From Lysobacterales bacterium (lineage in GTDB: Bacteria > Pseudomonadota > Gammaproteobacteria > Xanthomonadales > Rhodanobacteraceae), in NCBI GenBank assembly GCA_002632325.1, contig NSJK01000013.1:54722-118721 (forward strand): a DNA stretch of 64,000 nt, read 5' to 3'. The translations under genes and the position numbers were made by a program. Below are positions 24,334 through 32,822 of this stretch, in pieces. Below the pieces are notes generated by a model. That model did no database searches. It saw only the letters and a list, made by a program, of their open reading frames with translations, and was not told where the DNA came from. The stretch's first letter is position 1, and every line of letters starts with the position of its first letter.

Positions 24334-25200
24334 TCAGGCCGGGCGATCGGCGATGTCGATGCGCATCGACAGGTCGATCGCCCGCACATGCTTGGTGAGT
24401 GCGCCGATGGAAATGAAGTCGACGCCGGTTTCCGCAATCGCGCGCACGCGCTCGAGTGAGACCGAACCTGAGACCTCCAGCGGCACACGGCCCGCCGTCT
24501 CGGCCACGGCACGTCCCAGTTCCTGCAGTTCGAACTCGTCGAGCATGATGCGGTCGGCTCCGGCGGCAAGTGCTTCGCGCAGCTCCGGAAAATTCTCCAC
24601 TTCGGTCTCAACCAAGAGCCCCGGATGCAGCGCGCGCGCGCGTGCAATGGCTGCGCTGATCGAACCCGCTGCGGCAATGTGGTTTTCCTTGATCAGCACG
24701 GCATCGAACAGGCCGATGCGGTGATTGTGCCCACCGCCGGCGCGCACCGCGTACTTCTGTGCCAGACGCAACCCCGGAATGGTCTTGCGCGTATCGAGGA
24801 TCCTTGCGTGCGTGCCGCGTACAGCGTCGACAAACGCAGCCGTGGTGGTCGCCGTTGCCGACAGGGTCTGCAGAAAGTTCAGGGCGGTGCGCTCGGCACT
24901 GACCAGCGCGCGAGCCGTGCCTTCGATCTGGCACAGCACTGAACCTGCGGCCACGCGTTCACCCTCCCGCGCCTGCCATCGGATCCGCGCCTGCGGATCG
25001 AAATGGAGAAAGCAGGCCTGGGCCCAGTCACGACCACAGAGCACGGCGGCATCGCGCGTGAGCAGGCGAGCCGAGGCGTGGGCATCGGCGGGCAGCAGAT
25101 CCGCCGTGACATCACCAGCGCCGACATCTTCGTCGAGTGCACGCCGCACATCGCGTGCGACCAATGCGGGATCAGGTGGGGTCAATAGTGAGTCGATCAC
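24334..25200 (-). CDS. nadC: Nicotinate-nucleotide pyrophosphorylase (carboxylating)
   Basis: A 288-residue quinolinate phosphoribosyltransferase: quinolinate plus PRPP gives nicotinate mononucleotide, CO2 and PPi, the third step of de novo NAD synthesis. Family signatures include ALDEDVGAGDVTADL, ALNFLQTLSATATTT, the substrate motif LDTRKTIPGLRLAQKYAVRAGG, GHNHRIGLFDAVLIKENH and LEVSGSVSLERVRAIAETGVD. The length is normal and all catalytic Arg/Lys/His residues appear present. No nadA or nadB is adjacent. The gene ends 9 bp from the FHA gene's stop. Confidence 0.96.
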   Translation of the reverse strand: MIDSLLTPPDPALVARDVRRALDEDVGAGDVTADLLPADAHASARLLTRDAAVLCGRDWAQACFLHFDPQARIRWQAREGERVAAGSVLCQIEGTARALVSAERTALNFLQTLSATATTTAAFVDAVRGTHARILDTRKTIPGLRLAQKYAVRAGGGHNHRIGLFDAVLIKENHIAAAGSISAAIARARALHPGLLVETEVENFPELREALAAGADRIMLDEFELQELGRAVAETAGRVPLEVSGSVSLERVRAIAETGVDFISIGALTKHVRAIDLSMRIDIADRPA

Positions 25201-25260
25201 GGCAGCGGCGCGCAGGCTTGGGCCGCGCAGGATAGCAAGCCGTGCGGGTAGAGCGCTGGC

Positions 25261-27642
25261 TCAGGACGCCGAAGGTGGCGCCACGCCGACTGCACCCTCG
25301 CCATGCGCGGCATCGGCAGTCACGTGACGCAGCTTGGCGACGATCGCATCGAGCGCGCGATCGAACAGCGGCACTTCCTCGAGGATGGTGGTCGTGCCAG
25401 CTCTCAGTTCGTCGGCGAGCGCCGTGACGGTCTTGTCGCAGACCTTGAGGCCACGCCGGTTGACGAAGAGATACTTCGCGCTGATCGGACTGACCCAGGA
25501 CAGCTTGGCACGCTCCGGTGTGCCGTTGGCATCGAGATACTCGATCCAGGTGCCGGGCTTGATCGCCTTGACGGTTTGCACGAATTCGTCGTCGAGATCG
25601 CCATCGACGACAACCGTCTCGGCGCCGGGTAAGTGGCCCTCGAGTACCGCCTCTTCAACCGGACTCTGCGTCGCCGGCGGCGCTGCAGCGATGGCGGAAT
25701 CGGCGGCAGTCCCCGCACCGGCTGTTCCGCTCTCGGCCGCCGCGGCAGGCGTCACGAACTCGCGCACGACCTCATCGACGGTCTTGGTTTCCAGTTGCTG
25801 GCCGGCGAGGATGCGGTCGTAAAACTGGGTCAGATCCGACAGCAGTTTCTGCATGTCGGTTTCGTGATACGCGACCGTGACCAAGCCATGCCGCAAGGCT
25901 TTCTCGAGCGGCGGCAACAGTGCGCGCAGGCGCGTGGCGTCGGCGGGATTGGTCTTGGGCAGCGCGCTCCAGATGAACTCGTCGGTGAAGCGCAAGGCAT
26001 TGCGCCATTCGTCGGATTCATCGCCCTGACGCAACAGGGTGAGCACGAGATAGTTCGCCCACGGTCGCGACAGCACGCCATGGACGATCGGCGGCAGGTC
26101 ACGATTACTGATGCGCGAGAGGATTTCGCGTGCGGCACGGCGGCGTGCCGCCTGCAGCTTTTCGCGTCCCCGATTGGCTTCAGCGGCACGCTGCTCGGCG
26201 AGATCGGCGCGCTTGCGGTTCTGGTTGATGAAGTCGCCCAGCGCATTGAGCTCGCGCTCGAACACGCCGACGTCATCGTCGAAATCACGCAGCACCGACT
26301 CGACCGTGCCCTTGATCTGGTCATACAGCCGGTGATCGCGGTCGGACTCCTCGCTCCAGCCCTTGCCCGCATCGGCGAGCAGGTCGAGCAGCCGTCGCGC
26401 CGGATGGGTTTTCTGCGCGAACAGGTGGCGATCGAGAATTGCCACCTTGAGGTAGGGAATCTGCAAGCGGCCGATCAGAGCCTGCAACTGTGAAGGCAGG
26501 TTGCGATCGCGCAGGATGTATTCGAACAGCATGCCGACCAGATCGATGGTGTCCTCGTCGGCCGAGGCGACGCGCTTGTCCTTGGTGTCGCCCGAGAGCC
26601 GTCCGACCTGATCGAACAGCTCGGCCTTGATCTGCTGGACAATTTGCGCGGCATCGAGCGGGGCTGCGTCCTGGCGCACCGGCGCAAACGAATTGCCCTG
26701 CAGCAGTGTGAGCGCGCTGAGCAAATCGGAAGCGCTGAAACCACCGCCTGCCGGTTCGCTGTAGCGCGCGCTCGCACCGCGGCGCCCCGCGAGCAGACTG
26801 CGCAGCGTGTGATAGACCTCGGCCTGCAAGGCATCGTGGACGGCCTCGGAAGCCGCGGCGTCACCCGCCATTTCGCCTTCGATGCCGGCATCGTGCGCGA
26901 GTGCGGCCGCTGCGGATCCACCCGAGCCCGCATTGCGTGCAACCGCATGACGCACCTGCGGCAGGACACCGGCACGAATGAGCTCGATGTTGACCTCGTC
27001 GTAGACCGCTTCCAGGCCGGCAATGACGAAACGTTCGAACAGCTTGAAGACGATCAGCTTGACCTGGACATTGACCTCGAACTCGCGCACTGCGATGCGG
27101 AACGCATTGGCGAGGACGCCAGGACCGATCGGATTGTTGGCGTCGTCGACCTTGCCGCCGCCGATGATCACCGACAGGCGCTGGTTGACCTGATACAGGG
27201 TGCGCTGCAGGCGGTTGTCCGCCTTGGCGACCATGCTGCTGACCGCAAGCGATTCCTCGAGCTGGACATCGTCAACCAGGCTGAGTCCGCCTGCCGGCAC
27301 CGAGACTGCAGCGGGTTCGCTCTGCGCAGCCTGCGCCTTGCCTTCGGCAAACGCGGTGAAGGCGCTGCTGGCCTGCTCGTGGAACAGACGCTCGACCAAG
27401 TGACGCTTGCGTCGGATCTCGCGCATGCCATCGAAGAATTCGGTCTGCACGGCATTGCTGCCAGCGCGTTCGGCCAGGTCGAACAATGCATCATCGACAT
27501 TTTCGAACAAGGTGCCGACCAAGGCGTTGATGCGCTTGAGCGAAACGCTCCTCACCAGCTTGAGCAGATCGCCCAGGCGCTCGGGCGCAGCCTGTCTTTG
27601 TGGCAGGTCGATCACGTTGGGATTGTCTTTGGCTGCGGTCAT
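25261..27642 (-). CDS. DUF1631 family protein
   Basis: A 793-residue, mostly helical soluble protein matching DUF1631, a large family of beta- and gammaproteobacteria (also called thymidine phosphorylase-like in error). Recognisable stretches are FDLAERAGSNAVQTEFFDGMREIRR near the N-terminus, GPGVLANAFRIAVREFE, LIVFKLFERFV and PYLKVAILDRHLFAQKTHPARRLLDLLA. An Ala/Pro-rich linker precedes a C-terminal beta domain (LSWVSPISAKYLFVNRRGLKV) like a PilZ fold, so c-di-GMP binding is a possibility. The ATG at 27642 is chosen over a GTG at 27672; no clear Shine-Dalgarno precedes it. Function unknown. Confidence 0.78.
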   Translation of the reverse strand: MTAAKDNPNVIDLPQRQAAPERLGDLLKLVRSVSLKRINALVGTLFENVDDALFDLAERAGSNAVQTEFFDGMREIRRKRHLVERLFHEQASSAFTAFAEGKAQAAQSEPAAVSVPAGGLSLVDDVQLEESLAVSSMVAKADNRLQRTLYQVNQRLSVIIGGGKVDDANNPIGPGVLANAFRIAVREFEVNVQVKLIVFKLFERFVIAGLEAVYDEVNIELIRAGVLPQVRHAVARNAGSGGSAAAALAHDAGIEGEMAGDAAASEAVHDALQAEVYHTLRSLLAGRRGASARYSEPAGGGFSASDLLSALTLLQGNSFAPVRQDAAPLDAAQIVQQIKAELFDQVGRLSGDTKDKRVASADEDTIDLVGMLFEYILRDRNLPSQLQALIGRLQIPYLKVAILDRHLFAQKTHPARRLLDLLADAGKGWSEESDRDHRLYDQIKGTVESVLRDFDDDVGVFERELNALGDFINQNRKRADLAEQRAAEANRGREKLQAARRRAAREILSRISNRDLPPIVHGVLSRPWANYLVLTLLRQGDESDEWRNALRFTDEFIWSALPKTNPADATRLRALLPPLEKALRHGLVTVAYHETDMQKLLSDLTQFYDRILAGQQLETKTVDEVVREFVTPAAAAESGTAGAGTAADSAIAAAPPATQSPVEEAVLEGHLPGAETVVVDGDLDDEFVQTVKAIKPGTWIEYLDANGTPERAKLSWVSPISAKYLFVNRRGLKVCDKTVTALADELRAGTTTILEEVPLFDRALDAIVAKLRHVTADAAHGEGAVGVAPPSAS

Positions 27643-27721
27643 GAGTTGGGGCGGTTGTTCAGGGGGCCACACCTTTCATGCAACTGCGTACAGCATAAAA
27701 CAGTACGGAGAGCGCAATGTG

Positions 27722-27743
27722 ATGGCGGTCACACTACCGCCAT
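27722..27743 (-). terminator. Hairpin after Trm112-like gene
   Basis: A perfect 8-bp stem ATGGCGGT/ACCGCCAT with a 6-base loop, 11 bp past the stop of the leftward Trm112-like gene and upstream of the DUF1631 gene. No T-run. Confidence 0.4.
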
Positions 27744-27754
27744 GGGCATACGGC

Positions 27755-28003
27755 TCAGTTCTCCGGAAATCCGGCGATGTCGGCAATCGCGATCGCCTCG
27801 TCGGCAAGCAGCACCGGAATGTCGTCCTCGATGCGGTAGGCCATGCGTCGGTCGCGCGTGATCAAACCTGCCGTCAGCGCGACGTGATCTTGATCGTCGT
27901 GCGAGCGCGCCGCGTTGATTGCGGTCAATTCATCACTGCGCAGCAGGCGCAAAGGCATCTTGCTGACGGGGCAACACAGGATATCGAGGAGCTGGGGATT
28001 CAT
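27755..28003 (-). CDS. Trm112-like small zinc-ribbon protein
   Basis: An 82-residue protein of the Trm112p-like/UPF0434 (YcaR) family. It opens [21 protein letters not shown], the typical N-terminus with a C-C-P knuckle, and closes with [15 protein letters not shown], the second family signature. A zinc-binding second pair of cysteines is absent, as in many bacterial members. The ATG at 28003 is preferred over an upstream GTG at 28030. It is divergent from purE with 62 bp between starts. Bacterial homologues often sit near lpxK/kdsB; here the context is different. Confidence 0.88.
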   Translation of the reverse strand: MNPQLLDILCCPVSKMPLRLLRSDELTAINAARSHDDQDHVALTAGLITRDRRMAYRIEDDIPVLLADEAIAIADIAGFPEN

Positions 28004-28065
28004 GAGCACGCCGTCCACGCTGCCGGACAATTCCCTTACAATAAACTTTTCCGGGCGCGGCGGCC

Positions 28066-28575
28066 ATGAACGAAGGCAGGGGAGTGCGACGCATCGGCGT
28101 GGTCATGGGCTCGCGCTCGGACTGGGACACGATGCGGCACGCAGTCGAAACGCTCGAGCATCTGGGCATTGCCCACGAGGTACAGGTGGTTTCGGCCCAT
28201 CGCACGCCCGACTTGCTGTTTGCCTATGCTGGCGATGCCGCCAAGCGCGGCCTTGCCGCGATCATCGCTGGCGCCGGCGGCGCTGCCCATCTGCCGGGAA
28301 TGCTTGCTGCCAAGACGCGCGTGCCGGTGCTGGGCGTGCCGGTGCAGTCGCACGCGCTCAATGGTCTGGATTCGCTCTATTCGATCGTGCAGATGCCCGC
28401 GGGTGTGCCGGTGGCGACCTTTGCGATCGGTCGCGCCGGCGCGGTGAACGCTGCGCTGTTCGCTGCGGCGATGCTTGCCGCGGAAGATGCGGGCGTCGCT
28501 GCGCGGCTCGATGCGTATCGCCAGCAGCAGACCGATGCGGTGTTGGCACATTCCGATCCGCGTGAAGCGGTTTGA
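28066..28575 (+). CDS. purE: N5-carboxyaminoimidazole ribonucleotide mutase
   Basis: A 169-residue class I PurE that interconverts N5-CAIR and CAIR in purine synthesis. The signature [21 protein letters not shown], the catalytic-loop histidine in VVSAHRTPD, and [25 protein letters not shown] are present. purK follows 111 bp downstream on the same strand, the usual partner. A TACAAT box at 28037-28042 could be the -10 of its promoter, without a clear -35. Confidence 0.96.
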   Translation: MNEGRGVRRIGVVMGSRSDWDTMRHAVETLEHLGIAHEVQVVSAHRTPDLLFAYAGDAAKRGLAAIIAGAGGAAHLPGMLAAKTRVPVLGVPVQSHALNGLDSLYSIVQMPAGVPVATFAIGRAGAVNAALFAAAMLAAEDAGVAARLDAYRQQQTDAVLAHSDPREAV

Positions 28576-28686
28576 GCCGATGATGCACGCCCGCATCCCG
28601 AGTCTGTCCCGTGTTTCTTGCGCCGAACGTGTCGCGGCGAATCGCGACGGTGCGTTTGTCGCGCGTCGTCATTGAGCTGAATTCCG

Positions 28687-29823
28687 ATGCAGACGATTGG
28701 AGTCCTGGGTGGTGGGCAGCTGGCACGCATGCTGGCACTCGCCGGTGCGCCGCTGGGCATGCGCTTTCTCGTCGTCGACAGCGTCGCCGATGCCTGCGCA
28801 GCCCAGGTGGCGCCGCTGGTGCGTGCGGACTGGCGTGATTTCGATGCGCTTGCCGATTTTGCGCAGCGCGTCGACGTGGCCACCTTCGACTTTGAAAACG
28901 TGCCGGCGGAAACCGCGCAGTGGCTCGCGCAGCGCACGCAGGTGTTTCCCAATCCGCATGCCTTGGCGATTTCGCAGGATCGTCTCGCCGAAAAGACGCT
29001 GTTTCAGCGCGTCGGTCTTGAGACGCCCGCCTTTGCCGCAATCGACAGCCGCGAGGATCTGCTGCGTGCGGTCGGCGAAATCGGTCTGCCCGCGATTCTC
29101 AAGACGCGGCGTCTGGGCTATGACGGCAAGGGTCAGTTCCGTCTGAAGTCGGTTGCCGATGTCGATGCGGCTTGGCAGGCGCTTGGCGGCGCACCCTCGA
29201 TCCTGGAGGCGTTCGTACCCTTCGAGCGCGAGCTGTCGGTGGTTGCGGTGCGCGCTCGCGATGGTCAGTTCCGCACCTGGCCGCTGACGCAGAACTGGCA
29301 TGCCGATGGCATCCTCGCGGCCAGTCTCGCTCCGGCGCCCGACAGCGCGGCACTCGCGTCGCTCGCGTTTGCGCACGCGCGGCGCATCGCCGAGGAGCTC
29401 GACTACGTCGGCACCTTTGCGCTCGAGTTGTTCGTTCGCGAGGGTCGCCTGCTCGGCAATGAAATGGCGCCGCGCGTGCACAACTCGGGGCATTGGACGA
29501 TCGAAGGTGCGCCGACCAGTCAGTTCGAGAATCACCTGCGCGCGGTCTGCGGCCTGCCCCTGGGTGATACCACGGCGCTGGGTGTCTCGGTGATGCTCAA
29601 CTGGATTGGCGAACTGCCTTCGGCGCTGCCGGTGCTCGCCGAACCCCGGGCGCACTGGCATGACTACGGCAAGTCGCCGCGCGCCGGGCGCAAGGTCGGC
29701 CATGCCACCTTGCGTGCCGACGACGGTGCCGAAATGGCGCAGCGACTCGCGCGCGTGGCGCGAGCGCTCGGTCGCGAATTGCAGGCGGCGCCAGTGCTGG
29801 CAGCGCTGCAAGCGAGCGCCTGA
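28687..29823 (+). CDS. purK: N5-carboxyaminoimidazole ribonucleotide synthase
   Basis: A 378-residue ATP-grasp enzyme that makes N5-CAIR from AIR, bicarbonate and ATP, feeding PurE. It has the N-terminal Rossmann motif (GVLGGGQLARMLALAGAPLG), the ATP-grasp lysine loop (AILKTRRLGYDGKGQ) and the metal-binding region (EMAPRVHNSGHWTIEGAPTSQFENHLRA). The length is normal. It ends at a strong hairpin shared with the convergent sodB gene. Confidence 0.96.
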   Translation: MQTIGVLGGGQLARMLALAGAPLGMRFLVVDSVADACAAQVAPLVRADWRDFDALADFAQRVDVATFDFENVPAETAQWLAQRTQVFPNPHALAISQDRLAEKTLFQRVGLETPAFAAIDSREDLLRAVGEIGLPAILKTRRLGYDGKGQFRLKSVADVDAAWQALGGAPSILEAFVPFERELSVVAVRARDGQFRTWPLTQNWHADGILAASLAPAPDSAALASLAFAHARRIAEELDYVGTFALELFVREGRLLGNEMAPRVHNSGHWTIEGAPTSQFENHLRAVCGLPLGDTTALGVSVMLNWIGELPSALPVLAEPRAHWHDYGKSPRAGRKVGHATLRADDGAEMAQRLARVARALGRELQAAPVLAALQASA

Positions 29824-29870
29824 CTGCGCCGACCATGCCGGGACGGCAGCGGCTGTCCCGGCAGGCGCAG
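29824..29870. terminator. Bidirectional hairpin between purK and sodB
   Basis: A long two-part stem immediately after the purK stop: outer CTGCGCC/GGCGCAG (29824-29830 with 29864-29870) and inner TGCCGGGAC/GTCCCGGCA (29836-29844 with 29855-29863), separated by a 5-base bulge. It ends 9 bp from the sodB stop, so it can serve both convergent genes. No T-run. Confidence 0.6.
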
Positions 29871-29879
29871 GTGACGGCC

Positions 29880-30458
29880 TCAGGCCATCTGGCTGGCGAC
29901 GAAGTCCCAGTTGACGAGATTCCAGAACGCCTCGACGTACTTCGGGCGCGCATTGCGATAGTCGATGTAGTAGGCGTGTTCCCACACATCGCAGGTCAGC
30001 AGCGGGCGATCGGCGCCGGTGATCGGCGTGCCGGCATTCGCGGTGCTGGCGAGCGCGAGGCCGCCATCGGGGCGCTGCACCAGCCAGCCCCAGCCCGAAC
30101 CGAAAGTGCCCACCGAAGTCTTGGTGAACTCTTCCTTGAACTGCGCGAAGCTGCCGAAAGCCTTGTTGATCGCATCGGCGAGACGCCCGCTTGGTTCGCC
30201 ACCGCCATTGGGCTTGAGGCAATTCCAGTAGAAGCTGTGGTTCCAGATCTGCGCGGCGTTGTTGAATATGCCACCGCTGGCCTTGCGGATGATCTCTTCG
30301 AGCGAGAGGTTCTCGAACTCGGTGCCCTTGATCTGGTTGTTGAGATTGGTCACGTAGGCCTGATGGTGCTTGCCATGGTGGAAATCGATGGTTTCCGCGG
30401 AGATGTGCGGTGCGAGCGCGTCGCGTGCCCACGGCAACGGGGGAAGTTCGATGGCCAT
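29880..30458 (-). CDS. sodB: Superoxide dismutase (Fe type)
   Basis: A 192-residue cytosolic Fe/Mn superoxide dismutase. Metal ligands are visible as His in [14 protein letters not shown], His in [14 protein letters not shown], and Asp/His in [22 protein letters not shown] and NAGTPI favour the iron form, as does the close fit to SodB length. AAGGAG precedes the ATG at 30458. It is divergent from grxD, and both relate to redox defence, so shared regulation through the 161-bp gap is possible. Confidence 0.95.
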   Translation of the reverse strand: MAIELPPLPWARDALAPHISAETIDFHHGKHHQAYVTNLNNQIKGTEFENLSLEEIIRKASGGIFNNAAQIWNHSFYWNCLKPNGGGEPSGRLADAINKAFGSFAQFKEEFTKTSVGTFGSGWGWLVQRPDGGLALASTANAGTPITGADRPLLTCDVWEHAYYIDYRNARPKYVEAFWNLVNWDFVASQMA

Positions 30459-30619
30459 GCTGGCTCCTTGCTGACGAATGGGTCTTGCAGTGTAGCAGGC
30501 ACGCGCAAGCGAGCTCTTGACCTTGCTTCGCTCAGGCATGGATTGCTCGGTGTGTCAGGACCGGCAGTGCTAACATGGGCGATTGCCGGTTCCGGCATTC
30601 CACTCCACACAGGTCAGCA

Positions 30620-30937
30620 ATGGACGTCATCGAACGCATCAACACCACGCTTGCGCAGCATCCGATCGTGTTGTTCATGAAGGGCACGCCGCAATTTCCG
30701 ATGTGCGGCTTTTCCAGTCGCACCGTGCAGGCGCTCAAGGCGGTCGATGCGAGTTATCACGCGGTCAACGTGCTCGAAGATCCGGAAATCCGCGCCAATC
30801 TGCCGCGTCATTCCAACTGGCCGACCTTCCCGCAGTTGTTCATCCGGGGCGAACTGATCGGCGGCTGCGACATCACGCTCGATCTGTACCAGTCGGGTGA
30901 GTTGGCGCGATTGGTGCAGGATTCGCACAAGGCCTGA
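30620..30937 (+). CDS. grxD: Monothiol glutaredoxin (Grx4 type)
   Basis: A 105-residue class II glutaredoxin. The active-site loop CGFS follows PQFPM (LFMKGTPQFPMCGFSS), and the glutathione-binding WPTFPQLF and GGCDI motifs are intact. Such proteins bind a 2Fe-2S cluster with glutathione and BolA and help iron-sulfur trafficking. It starts at the ATG at 30620, as shown by MDVIERINTTLAQHPIVLF. The SDR gene begins 3 bp after its stop, so the two are co-transcribed. Confidence 0.95.
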   Translation: MDVIERINTTLAQHPIVLFMKGTPQFPMCGFSSRTVQALKAVDASYHAVNVLEDPEIRANLPRHSNWPTFPQLFIRGELIGGCDITLDLYQSGELARLVQDSHKA

Positions 30938-30939
30938 GC

Positions 30940-31704
30940 ATGCTCGAGTTGATGGCTGCGCCACCGACGGGTTGCGTTCCGGCGCCGGCCTGTCTCCACC
31001 AGCGCGTCATCCTCGTGACCGGCGCCACCGGTGGCTTGGGTCGCGCCACCGCGGTCGCGGCGGCCGGCGCGGGGGCGAATGTGATCCTGCTCGGCCGCAA
31101 GGTGCGCGGGCTCGAGCGTGTGCATGACGAGGTGCTGCAAGCGGGTGCGCCGGCCCCGGCGCTGTATCCGATGAATATGGAAGGCGCGACGCCGGGCGAC
31201 TACCTCGAACTTGCAGGCACGATCGAGCGTGAGTTCGGGCGACTCGATGGCATCGCCCATTGCGCGGCACATTTCAACACCCTGCAGCCGTTCGTGCAGA
31301 TCGAACCGCTCGAATGGGCGCGCGCCCAGCATGTCAACGTGACCGCTCCTTTGTGGTTGACCCAAGCCTGTCTGCCTCTGCTTGCTGCGTCCAGTGACGC
31401 GGCGGTCGTGTTCGTGTTTGACGACCCACTGCGGATGGGCAAGGCGTATTGGGGCGCCTATGGCGTGGCCAAGCACGCGCTGCAGGGACTGGCCTCGATC
31501 GTCCACGAGGAAACCGAAAGCTCGTCCGTGCGTACCCACGCCGTGTTGCCGCCGCCGCTGCGCACCGCCTTGCGACGCGCGGCCTACTACGGCGAAGACA
31601 CCATGGCCCAACCCGATCCGGCTGCCGCCGGTGCGGCACTGGCCTGGTTGCTCGGCCCGGACGCGCGCGCATTGCGCGGCAAGACGCTCGACCTGCGCAG
31701 CTGA
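30940..31704 (+). CDS. Short-chain dehydrogenase/reductase, YciK-like, atypical active site
   Basis: A 254-residue Rossmann-fold protein. The cofactor loop TGATGGLG (27-34) and the YxxxK pair (Tyr174, Lys178 in GAYGVAKHA) are present, but the catalytic serine position 13 residues before Tyr is Asp161 (VFVFDDPLRMGKAYW), and the NNAG motif reads HCAA (107-110). It most resembles YciK-type oxidoreductases of unknown substrate. It starts 3 bp after grxD, implying co-expression. Activity as a standard dehydrogenase is doubtful; the D-D-P form may be typical of Lysobacterales members. Confidence 0.8.
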   Translation: MLELMAAPPTGCVPAPACLHQRVILVTGATGGLGRATAVAAAGAGANVILLGRKVRGLERVHDEVLQAGAPAPALYPMNMEGATPGDYLELAGTIEREFGRLDGIAHCAAHFNTLQPFVQIEPLEWARAQHVNVTAPLWLTQACLPLLAASSDAAVVFVFDDPLRMGKAYWGAYGVAKHALQGLASIVHEETESSSVRTHAVLPPPLRTALRRAAYYGEDTMAQPDPAAAGAALAWLLGPDARALRGKTLDLRS

Positions 31705-31831
31705 GGCGGCAGCCACGAGCCTGAGGGCGTCCCCGCGCCGGATCACCCGCGTTGCCTGGTCTGTTGCACGGCAACGTGCAGTCAGTTCACGATCGTCTCA
31801 ATTCTGCCCAACCAAGTCGCGCGAGCCCACC

Positions 31832-32443
31832 ATGGAATCCACGATGAGCACCCTGTCGGCTGGCATGATGCTGTTCCTGATCATGGATCCGCTCGGCAAC
31901 GTGCCGCTGTTCCTGAGCCTGCTCAAGAACGTCGCGCCGGAGCGGCGGCGGATGGTGCTGGCACGCGAACTGGTGATCGCGCTGGTCGTGCTGTTCGCGT
32001 TCCTGTTCGGCGGTCGCTACCTGCTGCAATTGCTCCAGCTCAAGGAGGAGTCGGTCGGCATTGCCGGTGGCATCGTGCTGTTCCTGATCGGCGTGCGCAT
32101 GATCTTTCCGCCCAAGAGCGGTGGTGTGTTCGGTGACGTGCAGGGCGAACCCTTCATCGTGCCGATGGCGATTCCCGGCGTGGCCGGCCCGTCGGCGATG
32201 GCCGCCGTGATGCTGCTCGCCAACGGCAACCCCGGGCGAGCCGCCGATTGGAGCGTTGCGCTGTTTCTGGCCTGGCTGGCGACGGCCGTGATCCTGCTGT
32301 CATCGACCTACCTCTACCGCTGGCTCGGTCGCAGCGTGCTCACCGCACTCGAGCGCCTCATGGGCATGCTGCTGGTCGCGCTGTCGGTGCAGATGTTCCT
32401 CGATGGCGTCGTCGCCTATGTGCGGGTTGCAGCCAGGATGTAG
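31832..32443 (+). CDS. MarC/YhgN family integral membrane protein
   Basis: A 203-residue protein with about six membrane helices. It opens with MMLFLIMDPLGNVPLFLSLLK, the MarC family signature, and holds GGIVLFLIGVRMIFP, FIVPMAIPGVAGPSAMAAVMLL and a final helix RLMGMLLVALSVQMFLDGV. Despite its name the family is not a proven drug exporter; the role is unknown. The ATG at 31832 or 31844 could start it (GGAA lies before the second). Preceded by the SDR gene with a 127-bp gap. Confidence 0.88.
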   Translation: MESTMSTLSAGMMLFLIMDPLGNVPLFLSLLKNVAPERRRMVLARELVIALVVLFAFLFGGRYLLQLLQLKEESVGIAGGIVLFLIGVRMIFPPKSGGVFGDVQGEPFIVPMAIPGVAGPSAMAAVMLLANGNPGRAADWSVALFLAWLATAVILLSSTYLYRWLGRSVLTALERLMGMLLVALSVQMFLDGVVAYVRVAARM

Positions 32444-32822
32444 AAAGGTCGTGCGCCAGTCCAGCAGGCGCGATGAGGCTCTCAAACATGCAGCGAACGG
32501 TGGAGAAGATCGCCGAACGTTTGTCGAACAGTTGATTCACGGCGCGTGATTCAAGTTTTCTTCGCGTCGCTGCCGGCCTGCGCAAGCTGGCCGCAAGCAT
32601 TGCGAGCTTCGGATGGGACCGCCTTGCGCCGCGTCGGGAGCGGCCCCCTTGTTAGATTCCTGTCATCCATCCCTGTTAAACTCGGGTTAACCGTTTTGCC
32701 GCAAGGTCCACCGGACTGCGAGGCGCCGGGGGGTTAGCACTCGTCAACATTCCGACAAGCGGTCCGCTGCGCGGCGCGACTGCCCTGTGGTTACTTTTTT
32801 GGCTTATTTCGAGGGACTCACA
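32444..32822. other. Intergenic region upstream of the TonB receptor
   Basis: This 379-bp gap holds no gene I recognise. The palindrome GTTAA-7 bp-TTAAC (32675-32691) is a plausible regulator-binding site about 130 bp ahead of the receptor start, in the one AT-richer patch. A T-rich stretch lies just before the Shine-Dalgarno. Confidence 0.45.
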
